Of a stretch of 64,000 nucleotides of DNA, positions 22,840 through 32,441 are shown one piece after another; position 1 is the first letter of the stretch, and each line of letters begins with the position of its first letter. Origin of the DNA: Volutella citrinella (Eukaryota; Ascomycota; Sordariomycetes; Hypocreales; Nectriaceae); contig JAWZSP010000005.1 in NCBI GenBank assembly GCA_034401135.1, positions 2,790,001 to 2,854,000 of the forward strand, written 5' to 3'. The position numbers and the translations under genes are program-made. Below the pieces are notes generated by a model. That model searched no databases. It saw nothing but the letters and a program-made list of their open reading frames with translations, and was not told the origin of the DNA.

Positions 22840-23715
22840 CTATGCCGACGTGGACTTGAAAAACTGAGGGTAGACATTGCGCAACTCGCGTAGGTGTTTG
22901 ATCTGGAATTGGGACGCCTGCGTGGAAGGTGGCTTGACCCCATCCTCAACAAGGTGGGCTGCTGTCCAGCCGATCTCCTGGGCCTTGGCACAGTTGGCGA
23001 AGGAATCATCTTCATCAGTGTCAGTAGAGAAGCATCCTGAGGAAGGACTTCCGGGTCGTAACCTACCAACGAAGTAGCAATCTTCGTGTCTGTCGATGCC
23101 CGCCTCTCTCATGGCCTTAGCATACATATCGGGATGGGGTTTGCAGATCAAGGGTTGCTCTGCGTAGTCGCAGAAAGTGAGACCATCAAAAAGGTCATCA
23201 ATGCCCAATAGCCGGACTACGCGCCTTCCATGAGTCACGTAGGCGTTCGTGAACAGCCAGAGGGTGACTTTTGACCTGTCAATGTCTTCCAACAATTGTC
23301 TCAGCTCCGGGTTAGGTTTTATAATGCTCTCCAATGGCAGTGCATCGTCGACCTTGGCATTGTAGTCAAGAGGATCGATCTGATGATGGCGAACGAGACC
23401 CTCAATGGCAAGACCATAGTTTTTGTAGTACTCCTGATGAAGTTTCACGGCCTCCTCAAAAGGAATTTCCAGATGCTTGGAGAAGTACTCATCAATGAGC
23501 TGAGCCATCATGTCATGTATATTGGTACCTGAGAAAAGTTAGAATGAATATCTTCAGTGTGGTTTCGAGTTGGAGGTTTCACTTCTAGGGTACAGGCAAT
23601 TGTCGATGTCGCTGAGATAATGATGTCAATATCCGCCTATTAGCGCTTGGAGCCAAGGGGAGACATACAAGAAGAAAACCGGCTTGCCGGCGGAGATACC
23701 ATTGGTGCTTCCCAT
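22840..23715 (-). CDS. Pyrimidine 5'-nucleotidase, HAD superfamily (SSM1/SDT1/PHM8 type)
   Basis: Four exons: 23715-23669, 23611-23583 (only 29 nt), 23528-23067, 23009-22840; 235 aa. HAD hydrolase motif I is rebuilt across the first junction as VFFFDIDNCLYP, with nucleophile D17 and D19. Motif II is LWLFTNAYVTHG, motif III lies around KPHPDMYAKAM, and motif IV is FVDDSFANC, again across a junction. The cap region DIDNCLYPRSTNIHDMMAQLI is the hallmark of this fungal and plant subgroup. Yeast Sdt1 dephosphorylates UMP, CMP and toxic pyrimidine nucleotides; Phm8 acts on nucleotide monophosphates in starvation. Which activity applies here is not decided by sequence. It converges on MED21 with a 274-bp gap. 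Confidence 0.93.
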
Positions 23716-24619
23716 GATGTATTGACTCTGGATATTTCTTCTTGGGCCGGACGGAGAGACAAATGCGCGCGATAAGAGGGTATTTTTGCAGCTTCTCAAC
23801 GGATACGAACAGTTGACGACACGATTAATGGAGGCTAGTAGTGAAGGCGCACGCGAGTTTGAGAAGCGCATCGGGTGACTCCCACGTTGAGAGGAGACTT
23901 TGAACTTCCAAAAGTCTTCCTAACGAGATCCGCCGCAGTTGGTATATTACTAGTAAGGGCGTGGGGGGATGGCTGGGCCAGGCTAAAAGGAGCCCAATGA
24001 CTCTACCGGCGTGCTGAATAATAAAGTAACCCGAGCCGTTTGTCGACCTCCCGTCGCTGATCTCCACACCAGCCCAGTCACTGTAACGGCATGCAGAACC
24101 GTACCCCCTTGGAGGGAAATCGGTCAGGGGTATTATGATTGGTCTCTAAGATTAAGAAACCCTTTCAAAATCTACGCATGGACTGAACTTGTCTTCTTGG
24201 GGAAGAATACGGAGTTTTTTTTTATTTTTACTGGGAGTGGACGTGTTGGTGAATCGACCCTCCGTCTGACTAAGGTAGGTATGGATGGCCGGGAGCGCCC
24301 AGCGTGGCTGCCGTCACCAGTGTCAGTGGAGTGAAGGCGGCATTGCAGGGGGCATGGACCACTGTGGGTGGGTCCGCGCTGCCTTTCTGCCATCCTCACC
24401 GCCTAATTATTTCCTCAGCCGCATCATCATCCCAAACTGTAGCTAGCTGCTATTCTCTCCTCCGCAGCCATACTGCACGGTCTGAACGATCACTGACCAA
24501 CGCACACAGCGGGTCTGGTTGGACGGATTGCAGCAAGGCAACACTTTCGGCATCCAGAAGACCCGTCGGACCTCCGCCCGTTGCCTCGGTCCCGCGTCAA
24601 AGCGTGACAAGCCCCTAGA
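23716..24619. other. Divergent promoter region, HAD nucleotidase and 843-aa gene
   Basis: No gene supported. Both start codons point away from this 0.9 kb spacer. The right part is C/T-rich, as in fungal 5' UTRs. Confidence 0.55.
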
Positions 24620-27151
24620 ATGGCGAAGGTGGCTCAAGGTGCGACTGTCCCAGCTAGTTCTGTGTTTGGCCATGCCTCCAGCAACTTAGCAAAGGACAAG
24701 TTTCGTATCATTGAGCAGTATGATAAGATCGTGCGGTTCCATGATGAAATTCTGTCGGGTAACCATCGAACTATTCAGCCCCCAAGCCATCTAGTTGCGG
24801 TCGCGAAGTCATCCATCCCCTCGCTGGATGCCAAAAAGGAGTCCATTGCTCCATCCCGTCGATCGGGTGATCTCGATGGCCCCTCTATGGGCACGCAAAA
24901 TATAGGCCCAGGTACAGTCTCGGGCCGCCCTGCTACCATCCCAGGCACCACGAGGAACACTGGGCCGCCCACAACCGATATCAATCCTATCCTGCTAGAG
25001 AAGTCTGATGATCTGGTCAAAGCTGAGATCCGGCTGCAGAGGCAACGCATAGAGCGTGCACTCAAGGAGGACGTCAAGCAACAAAAAGCAGCAGGGAGGA
25101 ATGGGGGCGGGCAAGAGGCCCACATGTCCGATCTCGATCTCTCTGACATACTCTCAAAGGCTTTGGCCCTGGTCCAAGCTGCTGAGGCTCCTCCAGCCGC
25201 CAACGTTGATGAAAATGTATCAGGTACTAATCACGAAACTAATCACGAAACTCCAAGTGACTCTTTCGACGATAATACATTCTACTCATCACAGCACGAT
25301 ACACCAGAGTCAGTCTTGACTTCACGCGTGCGAAACGAGTCCGAAGAAATCCATCACACGGCGAATCCTCTGCCAAATGATGCACCAACTTCATTCCAAA
25401 ACACAACGACTCAAACCACGAACCGAGTCCACCCAGCAGCTCCTCTTGCTCCTCCATTACCATTTACTCCACAAAACCAAAATCCAGCCTTGGTGATTGC
25501 TGGTACGCAGATCAGCAGTATAATATCACAACAGGCACAGGTTCCAGGCCTGAGCAACTACATTGAGCAAGGAGCCGTTCCATTTGCCCCAATTCAGAAT
25601 GCTGCAGTCCAGCAAGCTTTCGAAACCGGCAACGTCGAAGCCGTGACCCAATCGAGCAAACACCCTGGTAACTCATACCTTGACAAGCATCCCCCATCGC
25701 CTCTTATTCGATCACAGGAGAGGTTGAATCCCTCCGCCCAGCCTACACATGCTTCTCCATTGACTGCTGGCAGGCGACCCCCCGTGGCTGCCGAGCCCCA
25801 TTCCAACTCTTCCAGAGGGACGCCCGCTCAGGTTGCCGCCTTGAGAAATGAGCCTGGCGGCGGCACTAGCCCTGAGAGCTCGCCACAGGGCGGAAGGGGT
25901 TCGGAAAAGAAGAAGAATAAGAAAAAGAAGAGAAAGGCGGATAGGCAAGTGCAGGACGCCGAAGCAACGCCTTATATAAAACCAGAACCCCGATCTCCGT
26001 CACCCATGTCCGCGCCTTCCTTGATTCGACCGAGCAAAAGGCAGAGACAGTCCCAACAGCAGGTGGCTGGCTCCAATTACGACGAGGTTAGTTACGAAGT
26101 CGTTGAGAGTCGTGCTCCGCAAAGTGCGGCTGGGACCCATATGGGCGAGCTTGTCACTGGGCCATGGCCTCCTACAGGCACGGCCTATGCAGGCGGTTAT
26201 CGTTCACAGCGATCTTCAACTGCTGTCCTCACTAGGGACCCAGGGTTCGAGGCAGCCCGGGTGCCACCCACTAGCAGTGTCTCTTATGGCCCGCCTGACC
26301 AATACTCGTATGGAAGGCCAGCACCGCTGGTTAGGCCTCGAGATCCGACATCTGACGCGTTGCGAGCCTATCCAACAGGTTTTGTGCCAGCTCGATCAAG
26401 GCTCAGGCCGGAGGAGGAGGGTTATGTACCGCACCAACGGCCTGCTCCGACTAGGATTGTTGTAGACGAGTATGGGCGTGAGTACGTTGAATCACCGCAC
26501 CCGACCCTCATTCGTCATTCAGCTGCTCCGCCCGTGCGTGCTGGCGACCCTGAAGTTTTCTATGAGGAAGCGCCCCCAGCCATGTATCGAGCGGTTGCAT
26601 CGCCGACGTATCAAACGCGACGCGTGGTAACCCAGCCCGAATACCCTACCCAGGATTACCGAGATGCTAGATATCGGGAATACTCGACGCGCCCAATTGG
26701 GCACCCTGGTGGATTTGTCGAGGTAATGCGACCACCAAAGAGACATCATGTGGAAGAGGGAACAAGGGAATACATTGCCAGGTCGGCAAGTGTACGGCCT
26801 GCAGAGGTTGTGCGGCCAGAAGCAAATAGGGAATACGGGCGAGTACAAAGCGTACGCCCAGATGAGCCGATGCCCCATTACGCAACAAGCCGTCACCCAG
26901 ACCACCGCGAACCCTCGACTGTGGTCTACCATGCACCGCACCAGCCATTGCCCTACTCGGCGTACCGGAGCCCACAACCAATGGCGCCGGCACCGGTTCG
27001 CGGAGAGTATAGCATGCAACCGCAGTACTATGGCCCGCCGCATGGCCCCGAGGTCCGGCCGGGGGAGGAAATAGCGTTTATAGAGCGCCCGCGAGGGGCA
27101 ACGCAAGAGATTGTGTACGCAGATGATGCAAGGAGGGAAGTGTATCGATAG
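24620..27151 (+). CDS. Unrecognised 843-aa disordered protein with nuclear features
   Basis: Single exon, ATG at 24620, TAG at 27149-27151. I do not recognise the family. Residues 25-60 (DKFRIIEQYDKIVRFHDEIL) look helical, with a second helix near 130-165 (KAEIRLQRQRIERALKEDVKQQ). The middle is Ser/Thr/Pro/Gln rich. Around residues 430-445 lies a strong basic cluster (KKKNKKKKRKADR), followed by a sumoylation-type IKPEP and a second basic patch, RPSKRQRQ. The last 300 residues are rich in Arg, Tyr and Pro with recurring RE-Y and RP-E pieces, like a low-complexity RNA- or chromatin-linked tail. A nuclear location is inferred. A short direct repeat (AATCACGAAACT twice, 25229-25252) codes TNHE-TNHE. 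The long open frames on the opposite strand are shadows. Confidence 0.8.
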   Translation: MAKVAQGATVPASSVFGHASSNLAKDKFRIIEQYDKIVRFHDEILSGNHRTIQPPSHLVAVAKSSIPSLDAKKESIAPSRRSGDLDGPSMGTQNIGPGTVSGRPATIPGTTRNTGPPTTDINPILLEKSDDLVKAEIRLQRQRIERALKEDVKQQKAAGRNGGGQEAHMSDLDLSDILSKALALVQAAEAPPAANVDENVSGTNHETNHETPSDSFDDNTFYSSQHDTPESVLTSRVRNESEEIHHTANPLPNDAPTSFQNTTTQTTNRVHPAAPLAPPLPFTPQNQNPALVIAGTQISSIISQQAQVPGLSNYIEQGAVPFAPIQNAAVQQAFETGNVEAVTQSSKHPGNSYLDKHPPSPLIRSQERLNPSAQPTHASPLTAGRRPPVAAEPHSNSSRGTPAQVAALRNEPGGGTSPESSPQGGRGSEKKKNKKKKRKADRQVQDAEATPYIKPEPRSPSPMSAPSLIRPSKRQRQSQQQVAGSNYDEVSYEVVESRAPQSAAGTHMGELVTGPWPPTGTAYAGGYRSQRSSTAVLTRDPGFEAARVPPTSSVSYGPPDQYSYGRPAPLVRPRDPTSDALRAYPTGFVPARSRLRPEEEGYVPHQRPAPTRIVVDEYGREYVESPHPTLIRHSAAPPVRAGDPEVFYEEAPPAMYRAVASPTYQTRRVVTQPEYPTQDYRDARYREYSTRPIGHPGGFVEVMRPPKRHHVEEGTREYIARSASVRPAEVVRPEANREYGRVQSVRPDEPMPHYATSRHPDHREPSTVVYHAPHQPLPYSAYRSPQPMAPAPVRGEYSMQPQYYGPPHGPEVRPGEEIAFIERPRGATQEIVYADDARREVYR

Positions 27152-27429
27152 GGGAAGCCATTTGACATAGGCCTAAGTGGCCGGTTTCTGAGGAAACAGG
27201 ATCGTAATAGAAGCCATGGAGCGTAAATAAGTATTTTCTGCGAGCGACGGATGATGAAAGCATCCTTCAATTCAACACTTCCTTACATGCTACATGACGT
27301 TGTGGTCTTCATACTACTTAAGCAGCCGCTTCTCCAAACTCAGGATATATCCCAAACTATAACTCAGCTCCTGGCATCTCGGTCATGAAGGCCGTGGGCT
27401 GAACTACGAGCTTTGAGCTGTGGCTGCAA

Positions 27430-28230
27430 ACCTGATATTCGAGCTGACACCAGCCGAGATGATGTTGTACATATCCAGGGCACTTTCGGATTCAGTCGGG
27501 ACGATGGCGCAATATTTATAAACCTGCCGGTGCCGAAACAATAGATGGCGAGGGCAGGCCGTTGAACAGCGAAGAGCTCCCAGCCTGTCATGATGCCTCA
27601 GGGAGTCTTCTCCTCGCCCCTGGTGGTGGGAGGTCCATGCTTTCAGATGCGGTGGCACTCCAGTTGGCCCTTGTGCATATTCCGCACATCCCCTTGCAGG
27701 CCGTAGATGCGCTCATGAGCATGGGTTCTAATGACCCTGACACTGTGCAACTAGGCGTCGTCAGCTAAGAAACATGCCCGAGCCGACAAGTTGACGTTTG
27801 GTTGATCTAAAAACGGGCTTCACTGAGGTTTCATCAAGCTGCTAATCCTGGATGGTACTTGACACCCAGACGTTAACTGTCCGGAGAAGAGCACCAGAAC
27901 ATGGGAATGATGATCCGTGCACCACATGAGAACAATGGTGCATCTACAAATATCTGGTCCTAACTGCTGGTGGTGGCGCCTCTTGGGACAGGCCGGTTCC
28001 TTAGCCATGACCATCGGCCAGAGCACAAACTTGTAGTGAGGCGATCCATTCTGATCATGGTGTTGAAAGAGATCACGGGCACAGTTTGTGAGCATGTTGT
28101 AAGCAGATCTGAGTGATTCCTCGCATCCAGGGAAAGCGTCGAAGCCGTCGTTGTCGTTAGTTGAGCCACTAAATACGAGACACAAAACCGTATATAAGAG
28201 GCCAAATGGCGAAAGGTTTATTCCTCGGGA
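27430..28230 (-). pseudogene. Possible remnant of a fungal-specific transcription factor (C-terminal region)
   Basis: Within a minus-strand frame, 28180-28003 reads like the C-terminal helical repeats of Zn2Cys6 factors of the Fungal_trans_2 type: a helix ESLRSAYNMLTNCARDLFQ, then GSPHYKFVLWPMVMA. About 500 bp downstream in another frame, near 27595-27540, a piece GWELFAVQRPALAIY resembles the W-x-x-LF end of such proteins. The parts are in different frames with stops between them, and no Zn2Cys6 cluster is visible upstream. I therefore read it as a decayed gene, not a working one. A real gene with badly placed introns is the alternative. The match is from memory of the family and is weak. 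Confidence 0.25.
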
Positions 28231-30632
28231 TGCAATGATTGAGAGAGCTTGTGGGCTTGGACAGCGTGCTCGGCAAATATTTACAACGACGGTCAAAAAG
28301 GGTGACGACTATGGGGGGAGAGGGGATCCTGGGAGACCGAGCAGGGTGAGTTACAGTAGGCAATGAAGTTGCGGACTTTATGAAAGGGCACAATGTTGTC
28401 GTCTTTCTTCTACGTCTCTGGGCCCAAGAGACATAGTGGCTTATTCTGGGCCGCATTCTCAGCTTGCCTGGAGATGGACGGGAAAGAGAGAAAAGGAAGG
28501 CGCTCTGGGCTGAAGATGCGCAACAGATGGAGAATAGGAGCCATGACATGGAACGCTAACCAATTGGCGTGCCTATGTGTCCCATGACAGGAGATATAGA
28601 GCGATTGAACGAGGCTCGTTCAATAGGAACGGCGTTGTGCCTCTAGTCGGTCTACTATTGGTTTGGTCAGTCAATTGCGACGCCGATCTGGACGATCTAG
28701 ACGGGCGCAAGGAACGGGGCGATGTGGTGGAGTAGCACCCGGCCTCTTTTTGTCCATTTGGTTCAGCGAATTAATGAGTCGATTAATAACAGCTTCGGAA
28801 TGGAAGCGTTGCTATTGCTCAATCTGCAGGCCCCTACGTATAGCTGTCCGGACAGGGTTGGAGTTGTTACTGATTCCCGTTCAATGGAAGCCTGCAGCGC
28901 TGGCCCATGGTTGGTCCCCTCCAACTGCCATGAGCAGTCGGGTGTAGGGGCACACGGAGGCTGAGTGGCGGCTGCGCGGGTCACCAAGAAGTCGGTCTTG
29001 GGGAGATCCGAGGCACATCCCCTCTCTTCTCCCCGGATTTATGACATTGGACAATTACCTAGCTACCTTGCCTTATGTCCCGCATTTGATGCATTTGATG
29101 AGATCATGACGTACGGTCGGGAGGATACTGTATGCCCCAAGTGGACAGGCGAGAGGGGCTTCGGCGCTTCGGGGGCATCAAGCTTCCAGCCGGCTTGCAT
29201 CTGGGGCCCGCGAAGGACCGAACGACGGACTGGACGGCTGTGCTAGTCTGAACAGCAGGTGCTTGTTCGGCCTGCAATGTGACAGCCATCTCGCTCATGA
29301 GGTACCGTGGTCGGAGACCGAGTCGTGCGCTGAGGACAGGTTTCGGTCGGTCAATGACCCAGAACGCCCAGGGCCAGCAGCTGGGAGAAGCTCGCCTCTT
29401 TGGGGACGGGACGGGCACCACCACACAGGTGAAGCCACCTGATGTGCTCCGAGGCTTGACTGCCTGACCTTGAGCCACCCACCAGAGCATTTTTACACAG
29501 GTGTGCCAACGAGGAGCGGTACTGTTAGCGCCTGCATTGGGGATGTGCTAGAGCCTAGAGGATTTGTTGACTGCCTCGGGTCACAATGTATGCATCGCGT
29601 GAGCTCCATTGGGGCCTCACTTCAGGGCAAGCTCCTTTACCGCACGACCCTCACTCGCAGTATTCGGTTGGGCATCGTAGGGGGGGCGACTTGAGACACG
29701 CAACCACATCTCTACGCATTACAACCATACAGACATGCGGGTTGTCGGTCGTATTATTCTCCTAGAGTTGCTCTATTCGTTGGCAGCGAGGATGACGCGG
29801 TTGAGGTTCGGTCCTCGGATTCGGGTCTAGACACCTGGTGCTAAGGTTTCTACCCGAACGGGGCCTGCGATGTGCGCACCGCCAGCCAGTGTTTCTCCTC
29901 CTCCTCCTCGGAGGCTCTCTGTGTGTACTGGAGTCTGGAATTGGGGTGGAACTTGTTGGAGCAAGGCTTGTCCTGCAGGGCGGGAGGTACCATCGTATTG
30001 TGTCTGAAGCTCAATGAAAAAAATCGTCCTCGTTCATTCAAATGTGAGGGAGACTCTGGATACATGCCAGTGGCACGGGTACCTGCAAGCCGGCCGGCAT
30101 CGGCAAATAGCCTCGTGGTCTCTGTCCAGAACTCAGCGCGGCCTTGAGCTGCAGTCTGCAGCATGCCGTGTCTCGTCCACGACCTCGCATGATGGGAGGG
30201 AAGTACATGCAACGCCCCGATGTGATTGTACCATGACCTACCTGCAGATTGAAGGCTGGCCCATGATGGTGTGCTGAGGGTGGCTCATGTTGGCGCTGTC
30301 AGCGGCAGCGTGGGCCGCCCAGTCCGCCCAAAACCCATGGGGGCCAACCAAGACCCGAAGTAGCCGTGCGGGCTACATGGATCCCAGCTGGGTGTGGAGA
30401 CGGTGTGGTGGTTGAAGCTTTGCTACCTACGCGATGAAGCCAGTCATGGCTCGCTCTCGCAGCAAGTACGTACTGGTCTCCAGTCTGCAGTAACCCTGTT
30501 AGCATGGTTCACTATCGGCACTGGGCGATGAATGGCACCGCAGGGAGCAGCATGGGCTTCTCCTGGAGACACATGATGCAGCAGTCTCTCGTGTCAAGAA
30601 GCTCCGGGATCATGAACAAGCCTGACAAGATG

Positions 30633-30654
30633 GCTCTGCTCTGCTCTGCTCTGC
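30633..30654. repeat. GCTCT microsatellite (x4)
   Basis: Four perfect GCTCT units plus GC in the gene-poor block. Simple-sequence slippage product. Confidence 0.85.
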
Positions 30655-30887
30655 GTAGTTGACTTACTTGGAATGACAACCATCTCGACGGAAGACCCAA
30701 GGCACAAATTGCCACATGGAAGGCGAGTTGGTAGTCATACGCGTATTGATTAGTTCTTTTGCTATCCAGATAGAAAATGGTGGAGAGTAACGGTTGCAGG
30801 TCAACGTCCAGTCGTCCTCAAACAGTCTCGCACTTTCCTAGCCGCAGCACCACATAGTACCTGTTGTACTAACCTGCGACTTGCATC

Positions 30888-30933
30888 GCTTTGTACGAGC
30901 TGGCCCAAGTTGTCCGGTCAGCTCGTACAAAGC
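30888..30933. repeat. Perfect 15-bp inverted repeat with 16-nt spacer
   Basis: Left arm GCTTTGTACGAGCTG (30888-30902) and right arm CAGCTCGTACAAAGC (30919-30933) are exact reverse complements, with 16 nt between. Pairing stops at both outer ends. A transcript of either strand would form a stable hairpin. No flanking target duplication or transposase is visible. Confidence 0.85.
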
Positions 30934-32441
30934 AGCTCATTTTGGCAGCCCGCCCACTCAGCACGCTGCATATAAAAGGTAAGGTAGCTGGAGGCAGCGA
31001 AGATGGGATGGTGGATTATCCCCACATGCCCTGGGGCTTGCCACTAACGCGTTGGAACGCAGCCAGGCTTGGCCACTGGGAACCATTTCCTCACTGCCAG
31101 TGGGCTCTCAAATGTAGCCGGCTGGAAAGACCATTGACCCCCGGGCCACCAGAAGGTCTCGTCCCCAATGATTATGCACAGGAGGCCCAAGAATGGGAGC
31201 ATGAATCCACCTCAGCCTGCCAGGCCTGCGAATGCTTTGGATGATGGATGATACCTGCTGGCCATGCAGGTTGCTCCCCTTGCCTTACCATCTCTTATTG
31301 ACCCATTGAATGGGGTTCCCGGGGTGGGTTGGGGCCGATGGGGTGGTCTTGGAAGGCCGTCGAAACTGTCCAAAGCAGTTGCTAGTAGTGGTCTTACAGC
31401 GTGCGTCGTGGTAGAACGGGCCTCCACTCCTGGAATCTTGGTACTGAAGTAAGGGATGACCCTTGCCCAAACACCCGCGACAGTGTTGTACCCCCGTCGA
31501 CTACTGTGAAGGTACCTCGTACCTGCTACTAGTGCTCATGCTAGCCGTCCGTTCCAAGCTTCCCCGGCCAGCCTCAGCAGTTGCTGGGTTCTGGACCGAG
31601 TGTCCTCGTTGGGGATTTAGGATGGCAAGTTCAGGGCCTTTTGGGGGAATGCGTTTGATCCTGTCGAGAGAGTTAGGATTTGCCTGTCGAGCAGGTTGCG
31701 AGGGGCGGGCTCCATGATGCCGTCCCTGGCTGGCTGACTGTGTTGGTCGCTTCTGGTGGCGGTGGCCTCGACGGTACGGACTGCAGGGGTGGCTGTCCTT
31801 ATCCATGCCCCAGATCCACCAGTGGCAGCCCACAGACCACATCCGCGCACACACGCTTCCAGATGTACAGGCGGGCTTGGCGGCAGGTGGGCTGCTGGAG
31901 TGGTGAGAGATCTAGTGCGTACCTTTGCACTATGAGAGCCGCAAGGGGTACAAGCTGGGTGGGCAAGTGCGTCTGGGCTACGGGTCGAAAGCCCGTGGTG
32001 CATGCTAACGCGGTACTTCCAACTCCTTGGCTCAACTCGCTGCCTTCTGGCCTGCTCTTGCCGCACGCCAACTGACGTCCAGGTCCCCTTCCCTCCGGTT
32101 CAGTGGCTTGCTCGCTCTTCACAAGTCAACTGTACAACTCCACTCTTTCTCCTTCCACCACCACCTCCTCCCTCGCCCTCGTCAGATCTGGAAAGAGCTC
32201 ACCACAATCCTTTCTCCTTCCTTTCCTCTACCCCCTCCCCCACCCCGTTTCTTGTCACAACTTCGTCGATACCCTTTTTCTTTTCCTTCTTTGGCTTCGT
32301 CCTTCCCTTGCCGCCTCTCCCCCCCCGCCCTCCCGTCTCTCAGCCATCACCTCGTCCTCGTCTCCGCGCCCGCCGCCGCCGCCGCCCACCACGAGGGACG
32401 ACGACGACGACACTGACGACGACGAGCCCTCTGCTACCATC

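Larger units (their letters stand above)
27152..32441. other. Gene-poor 5.3 kb block
   Basis: The longest stretch without a clear gene. Open frames are short, lack family motifs, and stop often in all frames. It contains a possible transcription-factor remnant (about 27430-28230, minus strand), a GCTCT microsatellite (30633-30654), a perfect inverted repeat (30888-30933), and at the right end a pyrimidine-rich promoter and 5' UTR for the KH gene (about 32090-32440). It could also hold non-coding RNA genes, which sequence alone does not reveal. Confidence 0.6.

Noticed and set aside
31501..32122. Several overlapping 100-150 codon frames on both strands at the right end of the gene-poor block
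   Set aside because: All have Pro/Arg/Ser bias with no hydrophobic core pattern; they look like GC-rich non-coding DNA.
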